Source: Symsagittifera roscoffensis (lineage: Eukaryota > Xenacoelomorpha > Acoela > Convolutidae). Taken from it: 64,000 nucleotides of DNA. Position 1 is the first letter of the stretch. Every line of letters begins with the position of its first letter. Below are positions 23,701 to 33,105 of this stretch, in pieces. Where the stretch lies: contig NC_087062.1 of the NCBI RefSeq assembly GCF_963678635.1, positions 60,801,584-60,865,583 on the forward strand, in the 5' to 3' direction. The translations under genes were made by a program, and so were the position numbers. Under the pieces are notes generated by a model. The model was given only the letters and a program-made list of their open reading frames with translations, searched no databases and had not been told where the DNA came from.

Positions 23701-25274
23701 CTAAACAATTGTAACTTAATGTGACAATTGTTGTGCCAGTCATCATAACGCGTGTGTAATATTTTTTATCGCCCTAGAGACAAATAACATTAACAAGTTT
23801 ACAATGTTATTTCAACATTATTATAATATACCATTGCTGGCAATTGTCATTTATAGTTCTGATTGTATTTTATATGTTAGTTTGGATGTTGCTGCTATGC
23901 GCTATGCTCAACTTAGGGATGTTTTTCCGGATGTACTCAACCTATCCTAAGGCTTGGCTATTCTTCATAAAAGTGAGTATTAATCAATTTATTTTTTACT
24001 GGTTAGTTTCGCCCAATCTCTTTTAATACTGATCCTTTTTAACGGGCTCTATCAATTTTTCACATTGTTCAAAGAATCGAACATCAACAATTCAGCATAT
24101 TTAAAAAGTGGCATTTTATAAAATCACGTCGTTTAGAATTGACTTTTAACTAACTTACTTCGAACCTACTTTACTTACGTATGCAATTAGCACTGCATTT
24201 CAATTACTCACGTTTGGTGGGGCAGATCGGTTCGGTGGAAAAACCCTACTGGCTGCTACAATTTTTGATTTGGGTTTCATTGGGTACTTTTCATTGATGG
24301 CCTGCATCACATCAGCCACCAACGAAATCTTTTTCTCTGCAAAGCCGGTGCTAGATAGAAATTGTGTTTGCTTGATTTTAGGCTGATAATTGAATATATC
24401 TCTCATTACCTGCAACATACATCACCCGCGAATATTTTTATCGTCTTTGAAATTTACTAGCCCTCAAATGTAATCACTCACCCGATAGAGGCATTCGACA
24501 AACTTTGAATCTGATGTACCGTAGACTTCTAGTCCCAAATTCGATATTTCCAATGCCAGGTTAGAAGAAAAATGAAGAAGACCATAATTGCAAATGGGTA
24601 GTAAGCTGTAACTGTCTCCAATTCTCATCCTTAAAACCAGATGCAAACATATAACAAAAACATGGCAAGAAGAGATTAGCCGGTTGCTGTGAAAGTAGCC
24701 AAATATTTCAACCAAATTGATCTTATATAAAAAAAAAAATAAAGCTCCGTTTTTGCAAATTTTGTTATCTATATTTCTATTTATTTTTTCTATATAGGGG
24801 GATTGAAATAACCGAAAAAGTCAGAAAGACCGCTAGCTAAATTTACAATACCGTTAAAATTGTAGTAGAATTAAACTTCGGGGCTCAGCCCGTATAAACT
24901 TAGTCTAATTTAGTGTGAAAATCGAAAATATGTAGACATCCTTCAACCCCATGAGAATGTTTTAGGATTTTTAAGAATCTGAGTAACATCAAATGAGCGT
25001 TCTTATGATGCCACACTAAACCTCATACGAGATTTCCTTGATGTTGTCAAAATTGGCTTGAATTTTTTAAAGAAAACATTGAGCCTACGCTAAAACTTCT
25101 TCGAGAGTCGCCGGAACAAACAACAAAAATTAGATAAAAATCACCATACTATAACCCTGCAAACTGCGTAAAAAAACGGTACACTTTTTACCTGTCTGCA
25201 TCAAATTCTCCGGTATACTTCATCTTTGCCACAAGGGAATGCAGCCTGCGCAAGCTGTTATTCACCAAGTCCAT
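17680..25274 (-). CDS. CEP44: CEP44-like centriolar protein, eight exons, complete model
   Basis: The exons, joined on the minus strand, are 25274-25192, 24629-24482, 24409-24212, 23624-23591, 19240-19148, 18701-18274, 18055-17869 and 17768-17680. They give 1,260 bases (419 residues and TAA). Every intron is GT-AG and every phase fits (2,0,0,1,1,0,1). Residues 1-120 follow the N-terminal domain of centrosomal protein of 44 kDa, including RDIFNYQPKIKQTQF and TGFAEKKISLV. Residues of about 245-327 form a coiled coil ending in NLSARTSLLETKIEM, matching the end of the family's coil. Vertebrate CEP44 is about 390 aa, so the length fits. In vertebrates it binds the inner face of centrioles and helps convert them to centrosomes. 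I infer the same role here. The middle (144-240) and the last exon are not clearly conserved, so E4 and E8 rest on splice sites and phase. Confidence 0.9.
17869..18055 (-). CDS. CEP44: CEP44 exon 7, Ser/Asn-rich tail
   Basis: Sixty-two codons (residues 329-390) are open and polar, starting SENSRIYRQSPVASITRNS, like the low-complexity Ser-rich tail of CEP44. The acceptor is ATTGTTTAG and the donor GTAAAC. It joins exon 6 in phase 0. Confidence 0.82.
18274..18701 (-). CDS. CEP44: CEP44 exon 6, coiled-coil exon
   Basis: 142 codons (residues 187-328) hold a charged heptad-like helix from about residue 245, with QLEEQSNQLKEAMKSASEK and LERLSSRQDRLESKVDELL. They end in NLSARTSLLETKIEM, the recognisable end of the CEP44 coil. 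The acceptor is ATATAATGCAG and the donor GTTGGT. The open frame continues past the donor to 18,202, but that read-through is intronic. Confidence 0.9.
19148..19240 (-). CDS. CEP44: CEP44 exon 5
   Basis: The acceptor is TTTGTCTTTTTAG and the donor GTTAGT. Thirty whole codons (KENGNGVKDLAAMCHQSN onward) lie between split codons at both ends. It precedes exon 6 with matching phase 1. Intron 4, upstream on the minus strand, is 4.35 kb and full of repeats. Confidence 0.8.
20150..20580. repeat. Diverged copy of the AT-rich repeat inside CEP44 intron 4
   Basis: 20,160-20,400 resembles 1,960-2,200 (tttgctgttcgatagtgaagtttgcc and a cagcacgacctat end). 20,450-20,575 resembles the aggtcgtttggccagact and aggtctcaatttat-gagctaagccat blocks of C-type monomers. 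Divergence is much higher than between array monomers, so the insertion is old. Confidence 0.7.
20870..21130. repeat. Second diverged intronic copy of the same repeat
   Basis: It follows the same block order as 20,160-20,400: ttccactttcgaaa, agaagtcg, cacttttgcatttc, ggagttttccttcc, aagtcaaacc and a caagacctc end. Together with 20,150-20,580 it makes a pair of degenerate direct repeats. Confidence 0.6.
21130..22330. other. Intron 4, AT-rich stretch without a clear gene
   Basis: I see no conserved coding segment. Two short overlapping hairpins lie at 21,490-21,515 (CGAAGC/GCTTCG and CGCAC/GTGCG). A 61-codon plus-strand frame at 21,772-21,957 has a TYSEVVK-like end resembling retroelement ORF1 proteins, but this is too weak to call. 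Confidence 0.4.
22334..22415. repeat. Two consecutive perfect hairpins
   Basis: Hairpin 1 has arms AAAAATCGGGCT (22,334-22,345) and AGCCCGATTTTT (22,352-22,363) around six bases. Hairpin 2 has 20-bp arms, perfectly complementary, at 22,364-22,383 and 22,396-22,415, around a 12-base loop (taaaataagatg). Hairpin 2 resembles a tiny foldback or MITE-like element. Confidence 0.85.
22507..22676. repeat. 78-bp tandem duplication carrying half-hairpin copies
   Basis: The loop and right arm of hairpin 2 (taaaataagatgatttaac then aatatagcat) recur at 22,552-22,583 and 22,623-22,655. A shorter piece (aacaatatagcataa) is at 22,659-22,676. The block aagcaattacgcgcagtaaa is at 22,507 and 22,585, giving a 78-bp period. 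Confidence 0.8.
22940..23110. repeat. Inverted, diverged fragment of the AT-rich monomer
   Basis: Read on the minus strand it gives the order cttgtggcatctgatttcgtgtgg, a-rich stretch, actcgaatacaatgctcctccc and atttttcaaacggtcgg. This matches the ctgattttttgtgg, accagaatgcaaaattcctcccc and catttttcaaatggtcg blocks of C-type monomers in the opposite orientation to the main array. Confidence 0.6.
23591..23624 (-). CDS. CEP44: CEP44 exon 4, 34-base micro-exon (predicted)
   Basis: A strong pyrimidine tract and acceptor (TTCTTCTTTGTTCCAG) is followed by 34 coding bases and a GTGGGT donor. It enters in phase 0 and leaves in phase 1, exactly what exons 3 and 5 require. The peptide (MGRVERNIPLE) is too short for a homology test. 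The evidence is splice signals and phase only. Confidence 0.65.
23803..23975 (+). other. Possible plus-strand exon inside CEP44 intron 3
   Basis: A stretch after tttatag and before a clean GTGAGT-like donor at about 23,972 is open in two frames. One encodes a strongly hydrophobic helix (LIVFYMLVWMLLLCAML) followed by YSTYPKAW. The other runs from an ATG at 23,803 for 48 codons. A membrane-anchor exon is possible, but no neighbouring exon and no family could be recognised. Confidence 0.25.
24212..24409 (-). CDS. CEP44: CEP44 exon 3, second half of the conserved domain
   Basis: Sixty-six codons (residues 78-143) begin VMRDIFNYQPKIKQTQF and continue through GFAEKKISLVADVMQAI, the most diagnostic stretch of the family. 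The acceptor is ATGTTGCAG and the donor GTGAGT. Reading through the donor gives a stop within four codons, so the splice is needed. Confidence 0.93.
24482..24629 (-). CDS. CEP44: CEP44 exon 2, first half of the conserved domain
   Basis: It encodes residues 29-77, including IGDSYSLLPICNYGLLHFS and SDSKFVECLYR. These align position for position with the CEP44 domain (Gly-Asp, then a LPI motif, then an F-V-E/D-x-x-Y motif). The acceptor is GTTTTAAG and the donor GTGAGT. Intron 2 is only 72 bases. Confidence 0.9.
25192..25274 (-). CDS. CEP44: CEP44 exon 1 with start codon
   Basis: ATG is at 25,274-25,272 in the context gagcATGG. The exon encodes a short N-terminal segment starting MDLVNNSLRRLHSLVAKMKY, which aligns with the amphipathic start of CEP44 proteins. 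The donor is AG|GTAAAA, in phase 2. No in-frame upstream ATG with a comparable continuation was seen. Confidence 0.88.
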
Positions 25275-25687
25275 GCTCTAAAACGTGTTTACAACTGATG
25301 CGTAATCAAAAAAAAAGGCCATGAAGGACAATAACTCCCAAAAAATCAACAGCCAGCTGTAATCAGAACCACGAAAACAAAAACTTTTAGTGATTGTTTA
25401 AATTTTGACCTCTCTTCCAGCTAAAAAAAATGCCAGCAAATTGTTTCGTACAGTCATCAGGTCTGATAAATAGATTTCATAACGATGTCTAGTTTAGCAA
25501 CCATCAAGGACTGAAGTCGAGACTAACCAGATACATGTGCATCAAAACTGTAACGAAGTTGTCACTGATACTTGAAAAATTTGAAACACAACTCTCAGAT
25601 CTCAAGAATTGGGATCCGAGTCCCGGGTATTTTATGCAGAAATCAAAATACCAATAACTATAGAAAAAACCGACCCTGACTAGCCAT
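25275..25687. other. Upstream region of the CEP44-like gene
   Basis: This is the 5' flank of CEP44 on the minus strand. I see no clear TATA box or conserved motif. From about 25,500 the plus strand may belong to the LINE relic that is recognisable from 25,688. Confidence 0.35.
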
Positions 25688-25806
25688 GTCCTCGGACCAG
25701 TGTTATTTCTAATATACTTCAACTCAATGCCTGACTCAAAATTATCGATTAGATATCTATTTACTCATGATGCGAAATTACACCGCGAGATAAATAAAGG
25801 CCACTG
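25688..25806 (+). pseudogene. LINE (CR1/Jockey-type) reverse transcriptase relic
   Basis: The plus strand encodes VLGPVLFLIYFNSMPDSK followed by SIRYLFTHDAKLHREINK, then a stop. This is the well-known LINE RT block in which SVLGPLLF is followed by a short connector and the F/Y-A-D-D-A-K-L catalytic motif. Here the first catalytic Asp has become His (THDAK), so the copy is dead. Only about 40 codons are recognisable. Confidence 0.7.
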
Positions 25807-26810
25807 AAGTGTGCCATTCTGGCACAGCGTAACCTTCCGGCCGAACACGAATATGGAATTAGAGGCCTTAACGATCAATTATTAATGAAAAGGAGGGTCG
25901 GAATATTCTGCAATTTTAATTTTCGATGTTTCGAATTGTGACGTCGCATTTCAGAGAAGTGCGAAAAACGGCCATTTTGGCTGACACGCAGGATAAGACA
26001 GCTAATTAGAGACGACAGGCGGAAAGGTTTCAGTGGGGAAGTAGTAAAGAGCAGTACCCTCCCGTGCCACGAATTGGGAGTAATAACGACGTTATTACAG
26101 TGAAATCAGGAAGCGGAGACTCAGCCCCCCAGAGACAGTATATGGAGAACCGACTTATTAGCTACTCTGATGCCAAAAAATTTTGAATTAACACCGGTAT
26201 TGATTGATGTTTTAGAATATGAGTAGCAAGAAAGAGGAAAGGGTCAATCCATCTCCAATGGATTTAATATAGAACTGTCATCAAAAACATGGTAAAATAG
26301 GATATTGGAGCCGTGTTTTCAATAGCAATCACGTAGTCTCAGGATCCGAGACCCAGCTATGTGGTTGCGTTCGCATTCGAACGAAAGCTGATTCAAGTTC
26401 GTTTGACTGATGGCCTAAAAATAGTAACTTTACTTTTTACTTAGCCCTAGACAGACCAAAAAATCAACTGGCTTGGTCGAGACGGTGAAAAACGAGTAGA
26501 ATAAAGGTAACTGACGCCGTCCAGTCGTTATTACGTACTTTTTCTACGCTCCGTCACTGTGTAGTCTTTGGGCGAATGTTAAAAAGTTAAAATCGTTCAA
26601 GATCTTGAAATGAGGGAAAACATGTCATTCACAAACTTCTACTACAATGACAATAAAGGGTTGATATAGTAAATTTAAAAAGGGACCGTTCCGTTTAGGT
26701 ACGGTCGGGCACAAGCTGGAAAGGGCCCATACCAGCATTATATAAATACATCAATAAACAATAGTGCAGGAAATAAGTCAAGTCAGCATTTAATGCATTG
26801 TCATTGAAGG
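25807..26810. other. Intergenic stretch, less AT-rich, no gene recognised
   Basis: No open frame of convincing quality was found. 26,213-26,265 (aggaaagggtcaatccatctccaatggat core) is similar, in inverted orientation, to 62,147-62,205, so a dispersed repeat lies here. A TATATAAATA run is at about 26,740. Confidence 0.4.
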
Positions 26811-26813
26811 TAT

Positions 26814-27317
26814 TTACTTCAACCGTCCCTCCTCTACAAGAGCACTTATTGAATTGTCTATGAATTGCGTCTTACGCAGTGTTCTGCAACCCCGTATACA
26901 ATTGATAGCGCTCCTGAGCAGCGCGAAGCTTATCTTAGTTCTTATATAGTTCATTGTTTCTGCGTAGCTTTCATGCCATTTTTCACTAAAATTTTCAGCT
27001 AAGCGCTGCATTGTCCGAGTAGCTGCTGGTGCCGCACGACCAGTGCAGTCACAAAACAGCGGGCAGAAGATGTCCTGTTCAATTTGTAGAACTCTCTCTT
27101 GGTATTTCGAGTGTTTTTGTGAATTGTGGTTTTTATAGGCGTCTTTCAGTAGTCTTCGTGAAGTTTTTGCGTGCGGTTTGAAGACTTTGACATCAAAGAA
27201 GGTTCGGTTAAACCTTGAGCCCCATAATCCATTTGCCTTTACATCTAATCGAGCGTCTTTTTCAGTTGTGGTTGAATTGTTGACAAAGCTCTCGCCTTGC
27301 AATGACCGAAATTTCAA
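26814..27317 (-). pseudogene. Retroelement ORF2 C-terminal domain
   Basis: The frame holds the motif series DARLDVKANGLWG, FFDVKVFKP, KYQERVLQIEQ and RTKISFALLRSAINCIRG. This series is common at the C terminus of a group of invertebrate retroelement polyproteins with a reverse transcriptase. The segments correspond to a conserved domain whose acidic positions (D in FFDVKV, E in VLQIEQ) look like a possible nuclease fold; that reading is an inference. The frame is open for 167 codons. It lost its connection to the upstream Cys/His segment by frameshift near 27,310. Confidence 0.75.
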
Positions 27318-27620
27318 GCCTCGCTCATGAGGATCGCAAAGGTATCTCTGATTTCGTTATGCTTCATGTGGGGGTATCCACCCTTTGCACAGTGAAGGGC
27401 GTGGGTAAGGTCGAAAGATTGACCACATGCACATGTGATTGGAATATTGGTTGGTTCCCATCCATATCTGAGATAAATTCCATCCCGGAATTCGGATTTA
27501 TTCAGGTTAAATTATATCTACTAGAAGGCAGTGCATTTAACCAGTTTGAGGCCTTTTTTTGGAGGCCAGCTCAAGCGCGTATTTTTCATTGTCGCTCAAG
27601 TTGTTCAAAATGTTAGTTCT
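27318..27620 (-). pseudogene. Cys/His segment of the same retroelement
   Basis: In shifting minus-strand frames one reads NLNKSEFRDGI, then CACGQSFDLTHALHCAKGGY, then KHNEIRD. This CxC-x5-H-x3-C arrangement with a GGY/GGF tail sits between the RT region and the C-terminal domain in related elements. At least two frameshifts and stops interrupt it. Confidence 0.7.
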
Positions 27621-27764
27621 TTTTTGGTTTGTTCTTTCAGTTTTAAGTGTTTTAATTTTTGTTTAGTCTTTTTCTTGCTCAGATTTAGCTTATAATGGGT
27701 CGTATGTGTCTAGGACTGTCGATGTTTTAATTGGTCGTTCTAAAAAATTCTCATAGTTAGAAGG

Positions 27765-28190
27765 TTACTTGATATTCAGACCACCCGTTTTCAGTGGCAA
27801 AGAAGCGATGTCTCTAATTTGATGGCTGATATTATCTCTACCAATTAAACTTGGAATGAGATTTTCCTGCAGTATCTTCTCGCAGGCCTGCATGTTTTCT
27901 GTGGTATTGGGTGTAGTTCTAGCTAAAAGCGATAATTTTTCTTGATACCCTTTGGTGTAACAGGAGTACACGTTTTGTGGTGATGTTTTTGCGATCTTGC
28001 TAAGTTTTTCATTATTTTTTTATGTTCTTCTACCTAAATTCTAAGGAAGTTTTATATTCAGTCTCGGATTCAATGACAGAACCAAGTACTCTGGCCCATT
28101 TTTTCTTTTTAATTTCGGTATTTTTGAATACTTTTATCGCCTCATTTTATTTTTCATTTTTTACAAGGAGCTGGCATTTCAATGCCTTTT
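27765..28190 (-). pseudogene. Reverse transcriptase tail of the same retroelement
   Basis: Readable pieces in order are VLGSVIESETEYKTSLEF, KLSKIAKTSPQNVYSCYTKG, LARTTPNTTENMQACEKIL, and LIPSLIGRDN ending in LPLKTGGLNI. The R-T-x-P, the LIPSLIGRD and the LPxxxGGLxI blocks are hallmarks of the region following the RT fingers and palm in this group. The catalytic part is missing. The frame is interrupted near 28,030. Confidence 0.7.
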
Positions 28191-28370
28191 TATGATATCC
28201 AAAATATTTTGAATATCATTAAGCCCGGCAATAATGGTAACTGTATTAAGGCGCTTTGGTCTGTTTTGTAAAATAGTTTCATACATATCTTGGAGTGTAG
28301 CGACGCGGTAAGAGTGAATTGTAGATTTTACTAGAGCTAGTTTGATATATTTTGTCTTGATGTGCTAATT
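28190..28370 (-). pseudogene. SGNH-hydrolase-like fragment joined to the RT tail
   Basis: An open stretch encodes ATLQDMYETILQNRPKR followed by VTIIAGLNDIQNIL. The I-I-A-G-x-N-D-I core is the block III signature (GxND) of SGNH esterase-like domains found in ORF1 or ORF2 of several LINE-like elements. It abuts the RT tail directly, so the intervening RT core was deleted. The homology is by motif only. Confidence 0.5.
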
Positions 28371-29370
28371 ACAAGCTTCTGTGAAAAGTCAGGGATGCGC
28401 CTTGCCTGGAATCGGGGCATCGACCTGAAACACAGACAGCGAAGGCAACGGAAAAGCTCTTACATAGAAAGTTGGGGGAATGGATGGCCAATGAATGAAA
28501 GAGTTTAATTTAAATCTCAGAGTAAAAAATGAAAAAAAAAATAAAAAATTGATAAGTAGGAACGGTACAACCTGTGATGTTGTTGAAGGGTAGTTCCACC
28601 TACTCACTCCATTTTGCATCCATATAGCGCCAGGGAAGCTTCACTCGGCTACGGCTGGGACGGCGAGATTTGGTTAGATAATCAGAAGAAGAAAGCCCAG
28701 CGCGCATATGACATGAAAACAATAAAGCGGTAAATTTGAACAAAGAGTTTTTATTAAGTTTAGCACAACTATTAGGCTAAAAGACGATTGCAAATATAAA
28801 AGTTGGTAGTTAAAAAAGCTATTGCTTCTACGTAAAAGAACTGCCTAAGTAGAGGAAGAAAAAGATCTCGGAGTAATCACTAATATTACAATTTCGTTCA
28901 GAGCACATATTTTCCAGAAGAAAAATCATTAAAATGAGAATTAGAATGTTCTCTGAACTATGTTCATTGCCAAGTTAAAAAAAACTGATGTCAATTTGTT
29001 TGATTTACGGACGTTGAAACATCATAAACGAAATTGAGTGGTTCTAAGCAAAAAATTAAACTCTTTCCACCATCAAATTTAAGCATCACTACATAAGAAT
29101 TTCGTTATCTTTACTTTTCCTAAAACTTCTGAGACTTTAAATCTTACTTGGTGTTTCCTTACACTAAGTTTTTGATTTTACAGTTTTTTTGATTTACATG
29201 TTCAATATTCTCAACCCAAAATTACTTGGACTAAAATCTATGAATTAGCACCCTTCTCCTGATCTCATCCCGCATGTTGATACCCGGCCTTTTTGTAACA
29301 ATCGCCCAGAAATACATATCGACGGGAAAAAAGCTAGGTTATGAAAAGCCTGGCTAGCGTCTAAACACAG
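28371..29370. other. No gene recognised
   Basis: AT-rich sequence with scattered stops in all frames. No repeat shared with the rest of the window was seen, except where the Penelope-like scrap begins at its right end. Confidence 0.4.
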
Positions 29371-29480
29371 CTTCGTATGCTTTTAACCCATCGAAACTGC
29401 CCATTTTCTCACTCGGCTGCTCTTATAAAAACTCGATATTGCCATGCATTTTGGCGCCATTCTGGTCTATTGTCACATAC
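29371..29480 (-). pseudogene. Scrap of a Penelope-like element C terminus
   Basis: The stretch cccatcgaaactgcccattttc ... gatattgccatgcattttggcgcc closely parallels 62,649-62,725, which lies just after the GIY-YIG domain of the Penelope-like element there, in the same orientation. It is too short and broken to encode anything. Confidence 0.65.
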
Positions 29481-29696
29481 TCCCCGGACAGCCCGGTCAG
29501 TGTCCTCATTGAGTCACGTGGTGTTCATTAACTTGGTACAGTGCCATCGGAAAGAATTTTCAAAATGGAAGAAATCACTTTTATCCACATCACATTGACT
29601 CACTGCAGAATACAAATGGCATCATACTACACAGTTGTAGCCTTCTAACTTTTTTACTGATCTGCACTTTGAGGATGTGACTGAAGATGAAACATC
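29481..29696. other. No gene; left flank of the Gypsy array
   Basis: Unassigned sequence. The array begins where the match to 33,106 starts (ctgactttagcgccc). Confidence 0.4.
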
Positions 29697-30240
29697 TTTT
29701 CTGACTTTAGCGCCCTTATCTTGACTCAAAACTTCTTAACCTAGTTTTAAAAGATGTTGGGACGCAGGAGAGTTCTGCCAACCAACAAACTAAAATTATC
29801 ATACCATATCTTTCGGGAACTTCGTTGTTATTGGTCCTAAAAAATAAAAATAGGAAACTTGGTGGTTGGAAGGAATAATGGAATAAGCTACTTTCTCAAG
29901 AGATTACTCAAGTCTTTCATATCACCACAAAGTGATCAGTCATCTTAGTTGATTAAAAACAACCATGCAGGCTGGAATAATTAATATACTTTTCACTCAA
30001 GCCTTTTCTACAAAAAATAGGAAGTATCTTTAAAAACACTAAGTGAAATCATAATGCAAATTTGTTAATGCAACAAATTCTTTAACTCAAAAATCAACTA
30101 AAATTTTCTCCTTCATTCAGTTTCAATTTTAAACTTTGTTGCTTCGATCTCATTTGAGTTCTTCTCACACAAAAAAAACGTTCTGAGTTTTAACATCTTC
30201 TTCTTAGTTACTTCTTCGTTGATGTCTTTCTCTGGTCTTC
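29697..30240 (-). repeat. 3' non-coding end of the Gypsy element, possible LTR (copy V)
   Basis: It matches 33,106-33,650 at a constant offset of 3,410 with roughly 95% identity by eye. On the minus strand it follows the end of ORF3. Candidate LTR borders are TGTGTGAGAAG at about 30,170 and ...GCTAAAGTCA at 29,702 (TG...CA). There is an A-rich run just before, but no good polypurine tract. No matching copy lies upstream of gag at 60 kb, so LTR status is unproven. Confidence 0.5.
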
Positions 30241-33055
30241 ATCGCTTAGAAGTTCTAAAACTTCTAAATTCTTCTTATCTTTCTCCTTTTTGCATCGCGT
30301 TGTTCGGCTTTTTGTCATTGCTCCAGCTCCTTCTCCGGTGATATTGAAAGCGCAATCTCAGTTTTAGTGTCTTGCAACACGTCGGTGTCCGTTCTGACGC
30401 TGTTGGAGGCAATCCTCGAACACCTCTGCTCTTCTACCCTTTCTTTGCAACAAGGTAGGGGATCTACACTTGAGTTCCCTATTCCAGCAGAAGCTGTTGT
30501 GGAGGCACAACGTCACATTTCTTTCCAGGTTTTCCGTCAATATTTCTTCTCTTTCTCTCCCGTTCCAAACATTCTTTCTTGACGTTCTCTTTACTGCGGT
30601 TGTTACTGCATTCCAATGTGTTACAAAAGCTGGTTTGAAAGCTCCCGATCCTACGCGAATCTGATACGAAATGTACATTCTGCTGTGCTTCGACATATGT
30701 TTTTTGGCATACTCGTACAACCAAGCAGTCATGTTGGCTCTTAATCATGGCATCAGTCACCTTCTGACACATATTTTCTTCGCATCCATCGGAATGTTCA
30801 AAAGTTTGCACGTTGTCTAAAAAAGATCTAAAATTTTTGGACAATCCATTTTCTCTAACTGTTCTTTGGTCGGTGCTTCTTGTCGATTGTTTTCCTTAAC
30901 ATGAGCTTCCAACCATCGAATTGCCATCATAACTCTAATTATGATTATCGATATGGGCTGCGAAGAGTCTGTTAAACCCATGGAGAGCAGCTCTCCAGAA
31001 TCCCAGATAAACACCAGATTAATTTGCCCGGGATACTACCATGTTTGTAGCAAACAATGGCACGGGAATTCATCATGTGTCAACTTGATGCTTCTCCAGT
31101 TTCGTTACCCCGACGCTTCCAGTTGTGGTTCCACATCCATCATCACTCGGTGGATTTCATATTTCTCGTCTACTGCATTGTAATTCGTCGCTGTTGATCG
31201 TCTCTGTTTGTGTCTTTCCAAATCACTGAAGTCTCTTCTAGCGTATCCCATGAACTTCTTTCCCATTATCGGTTCTAACTCATATTTGGTTCTTCCTGGA
31301 ACTGCCGCAAACATCTAACATAGCAATTCGTAAAATTTCTCCGACCTTCTCGCAAGTTTCACACATTTTGCACTGAGCAGTCTTCATCCACAATCGTCCT
31401 TGTAACCTTTACATCCACTGCTAAGAAGTGTACTGGAGTATCGTCTTTTGCACATCGGCGCCAACGTCGATCCTACTAAGTACCGCGCTGCAGACGGCCT
31501 GCAAAAAATTTCACTCAGCCTGATGTTCATTTTCACTTTTCTCCATTTTCCAATATGCTTCTGTTTGGTTTGCAACACTCTCGGAAACACTTCTACACTG
31601 ATGACTGTGAACATCTCATGCTTTTGTTCTAGAATCAATAGTGACTCTGAAGATTCAAACATGCTCTAGAAGCCTAGTGCAGTCACTGCATTCACTTCAG
31701 TTCCTTCATGGCAATCTGCAATTAGCTCTCATTACGTTTTCGCTTTCATCACTATATTTCCAAACAGTATCGTCAATTGCCTGTGCCGTTTCGCAAGTGT
31801 CACAGGTTCAATCCAGTCTTCTGCTCCCCAGCACAGCAACTCCACATTGTTCTCTCTGTTGCTCCTAGAGGATGTTGTCATCAAATTGTAGATAATGTTG
31901 AGGTCACGCAAATTACCATCTGCATATAATTCCCTTTGTATACCATGCGTCGCTCGTAGTATCAAATCAGCATTTGGAATCGGGCACCATGATGGTTTCA
32001 TCAAATCCCACACCACCATCAGGCTCGTTCTTAGTAACTCGTCTGAGAAACCCAATCCGAATTCCATCCGGTTATCAGATTTCGTATCCTTTCACATTAC
32101 AGTCACCTTTCCTTCCAATACAAATCCCAATTAACTTGTTGACTGGCAATGCTTCGTATCGTTGAAATTATTGACGACCAGAGTCTCAGCAACACCGCTT
32201 GTTCGTAATCGAAGTAACAATCACTTATGTCCTCATTGATGAAAGGATTATATGCCGTTCCAACAATTCCCGAAAACTAATGGTATGACTTTTTTCTGAT
32301 CGGTCCGCAGTATTCACTGGGCTTCAGCAGTGTCCCCATTGAATCTTTCGTGAGCCTAAGCTCGTTGTTCGAGAATCTTCGGATTTCATCGATCTACTTC
32401 AATGGTTCTAGTTCTACGGGATCTTTCATTTTCAGCCGGCTTGATTTGATGAATGTCCAATAGCGCTTGTAAGAGCAAGGTCTTCGCTGGCTCACTGCCC
32501 TCTCTCAGCATTTTTGCACAAGTATTCAGCGCTGGTACCGATATTTGTTCCAACATGAACCGTACAAAACAGAGAGCGTATCTCCGTTACGCACACGCTA
32601 CGGACGCTCCTTCGGTGATCATAAGGTCTCTCAGACTCGTCATTAAGAGCACCTTCTCTTCTTCCGATCTCTTCCTTTCTTCCGAATCATACTCTCCCAT
32701 CGTCAATCCCGTCATACACCAAGAAAATCTCAGTTGCAGATCAGTTCTGACGTACGGTACCGCTATTAGAGCATGCATCTTCGGAGTAGTTCGCAGTTGT
32801 TCTTCAAAGTGACGTAGTGTTACTGCTCTCCACGGTAAGCTCGCCAATTGATCCACTGTTTCCACATGCATTTCAGAAGAGACTAACGTTCCATACGCCT
32901 TTTGGGTAGGGCTGCTACACCTCCTATTCCTGGTCGTTGATTCCATAATTTTTCTATGTTTTTATTTTGTCTCTTGAAATCTGCTGCTAACACTGTTCTA
33001 AAACTCATGTCCGCGGTGGTCGCTATCGCATATGTCTTATTTGTAAATATTTCCT
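30240..33055 (-). pseudogene. Gypsy ORF3, copy V (most complete C-terminal two thirds)
   Basis: Successive minus-strand segments at 32,946-32,587, 32,067-31,732, 31,662-31,384, 31,314-31,105, 31,014-30,817 and 30,844-30,479 make one decayed reading frame. Landmarks are PWRAVTLRHFEE, SLRDLM, EFGLGFSDELLRTSLMVVWD, EDWIEP, MGKKFMGYARRDFSDLERH, a hydrophobic run (QPISIIIIRVMMAIRW), FRSFLDNVQTFEH and a basic tail (ERERKRRNIDGK). The left end joins a ~50-base integrase-linker patch (33,055-33,105). I recognise no family. It lies 3' of pol, where some Gypsy-like elements carry env, but I see no signal peptide or Cys-rich ectodomain. Confidence 0.65.
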
Positions 33056-33105
33056 CCTCTCTCCTTTTGCAAGCCACGATCCGTCACTCAGATATATCCT
33101 CCAGT

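Noticed and set aside
26735-26765. TATA box or polyadenylation site (tatataaatacatcaataaaca)
   Set aside because: No gene was found on either side that could use it.
27302-27616. 104-codon plus-strand frame
   Set aside because: It lies opposite the Cys/His region of the minus-strand retroelement, which has recognisable motifs.
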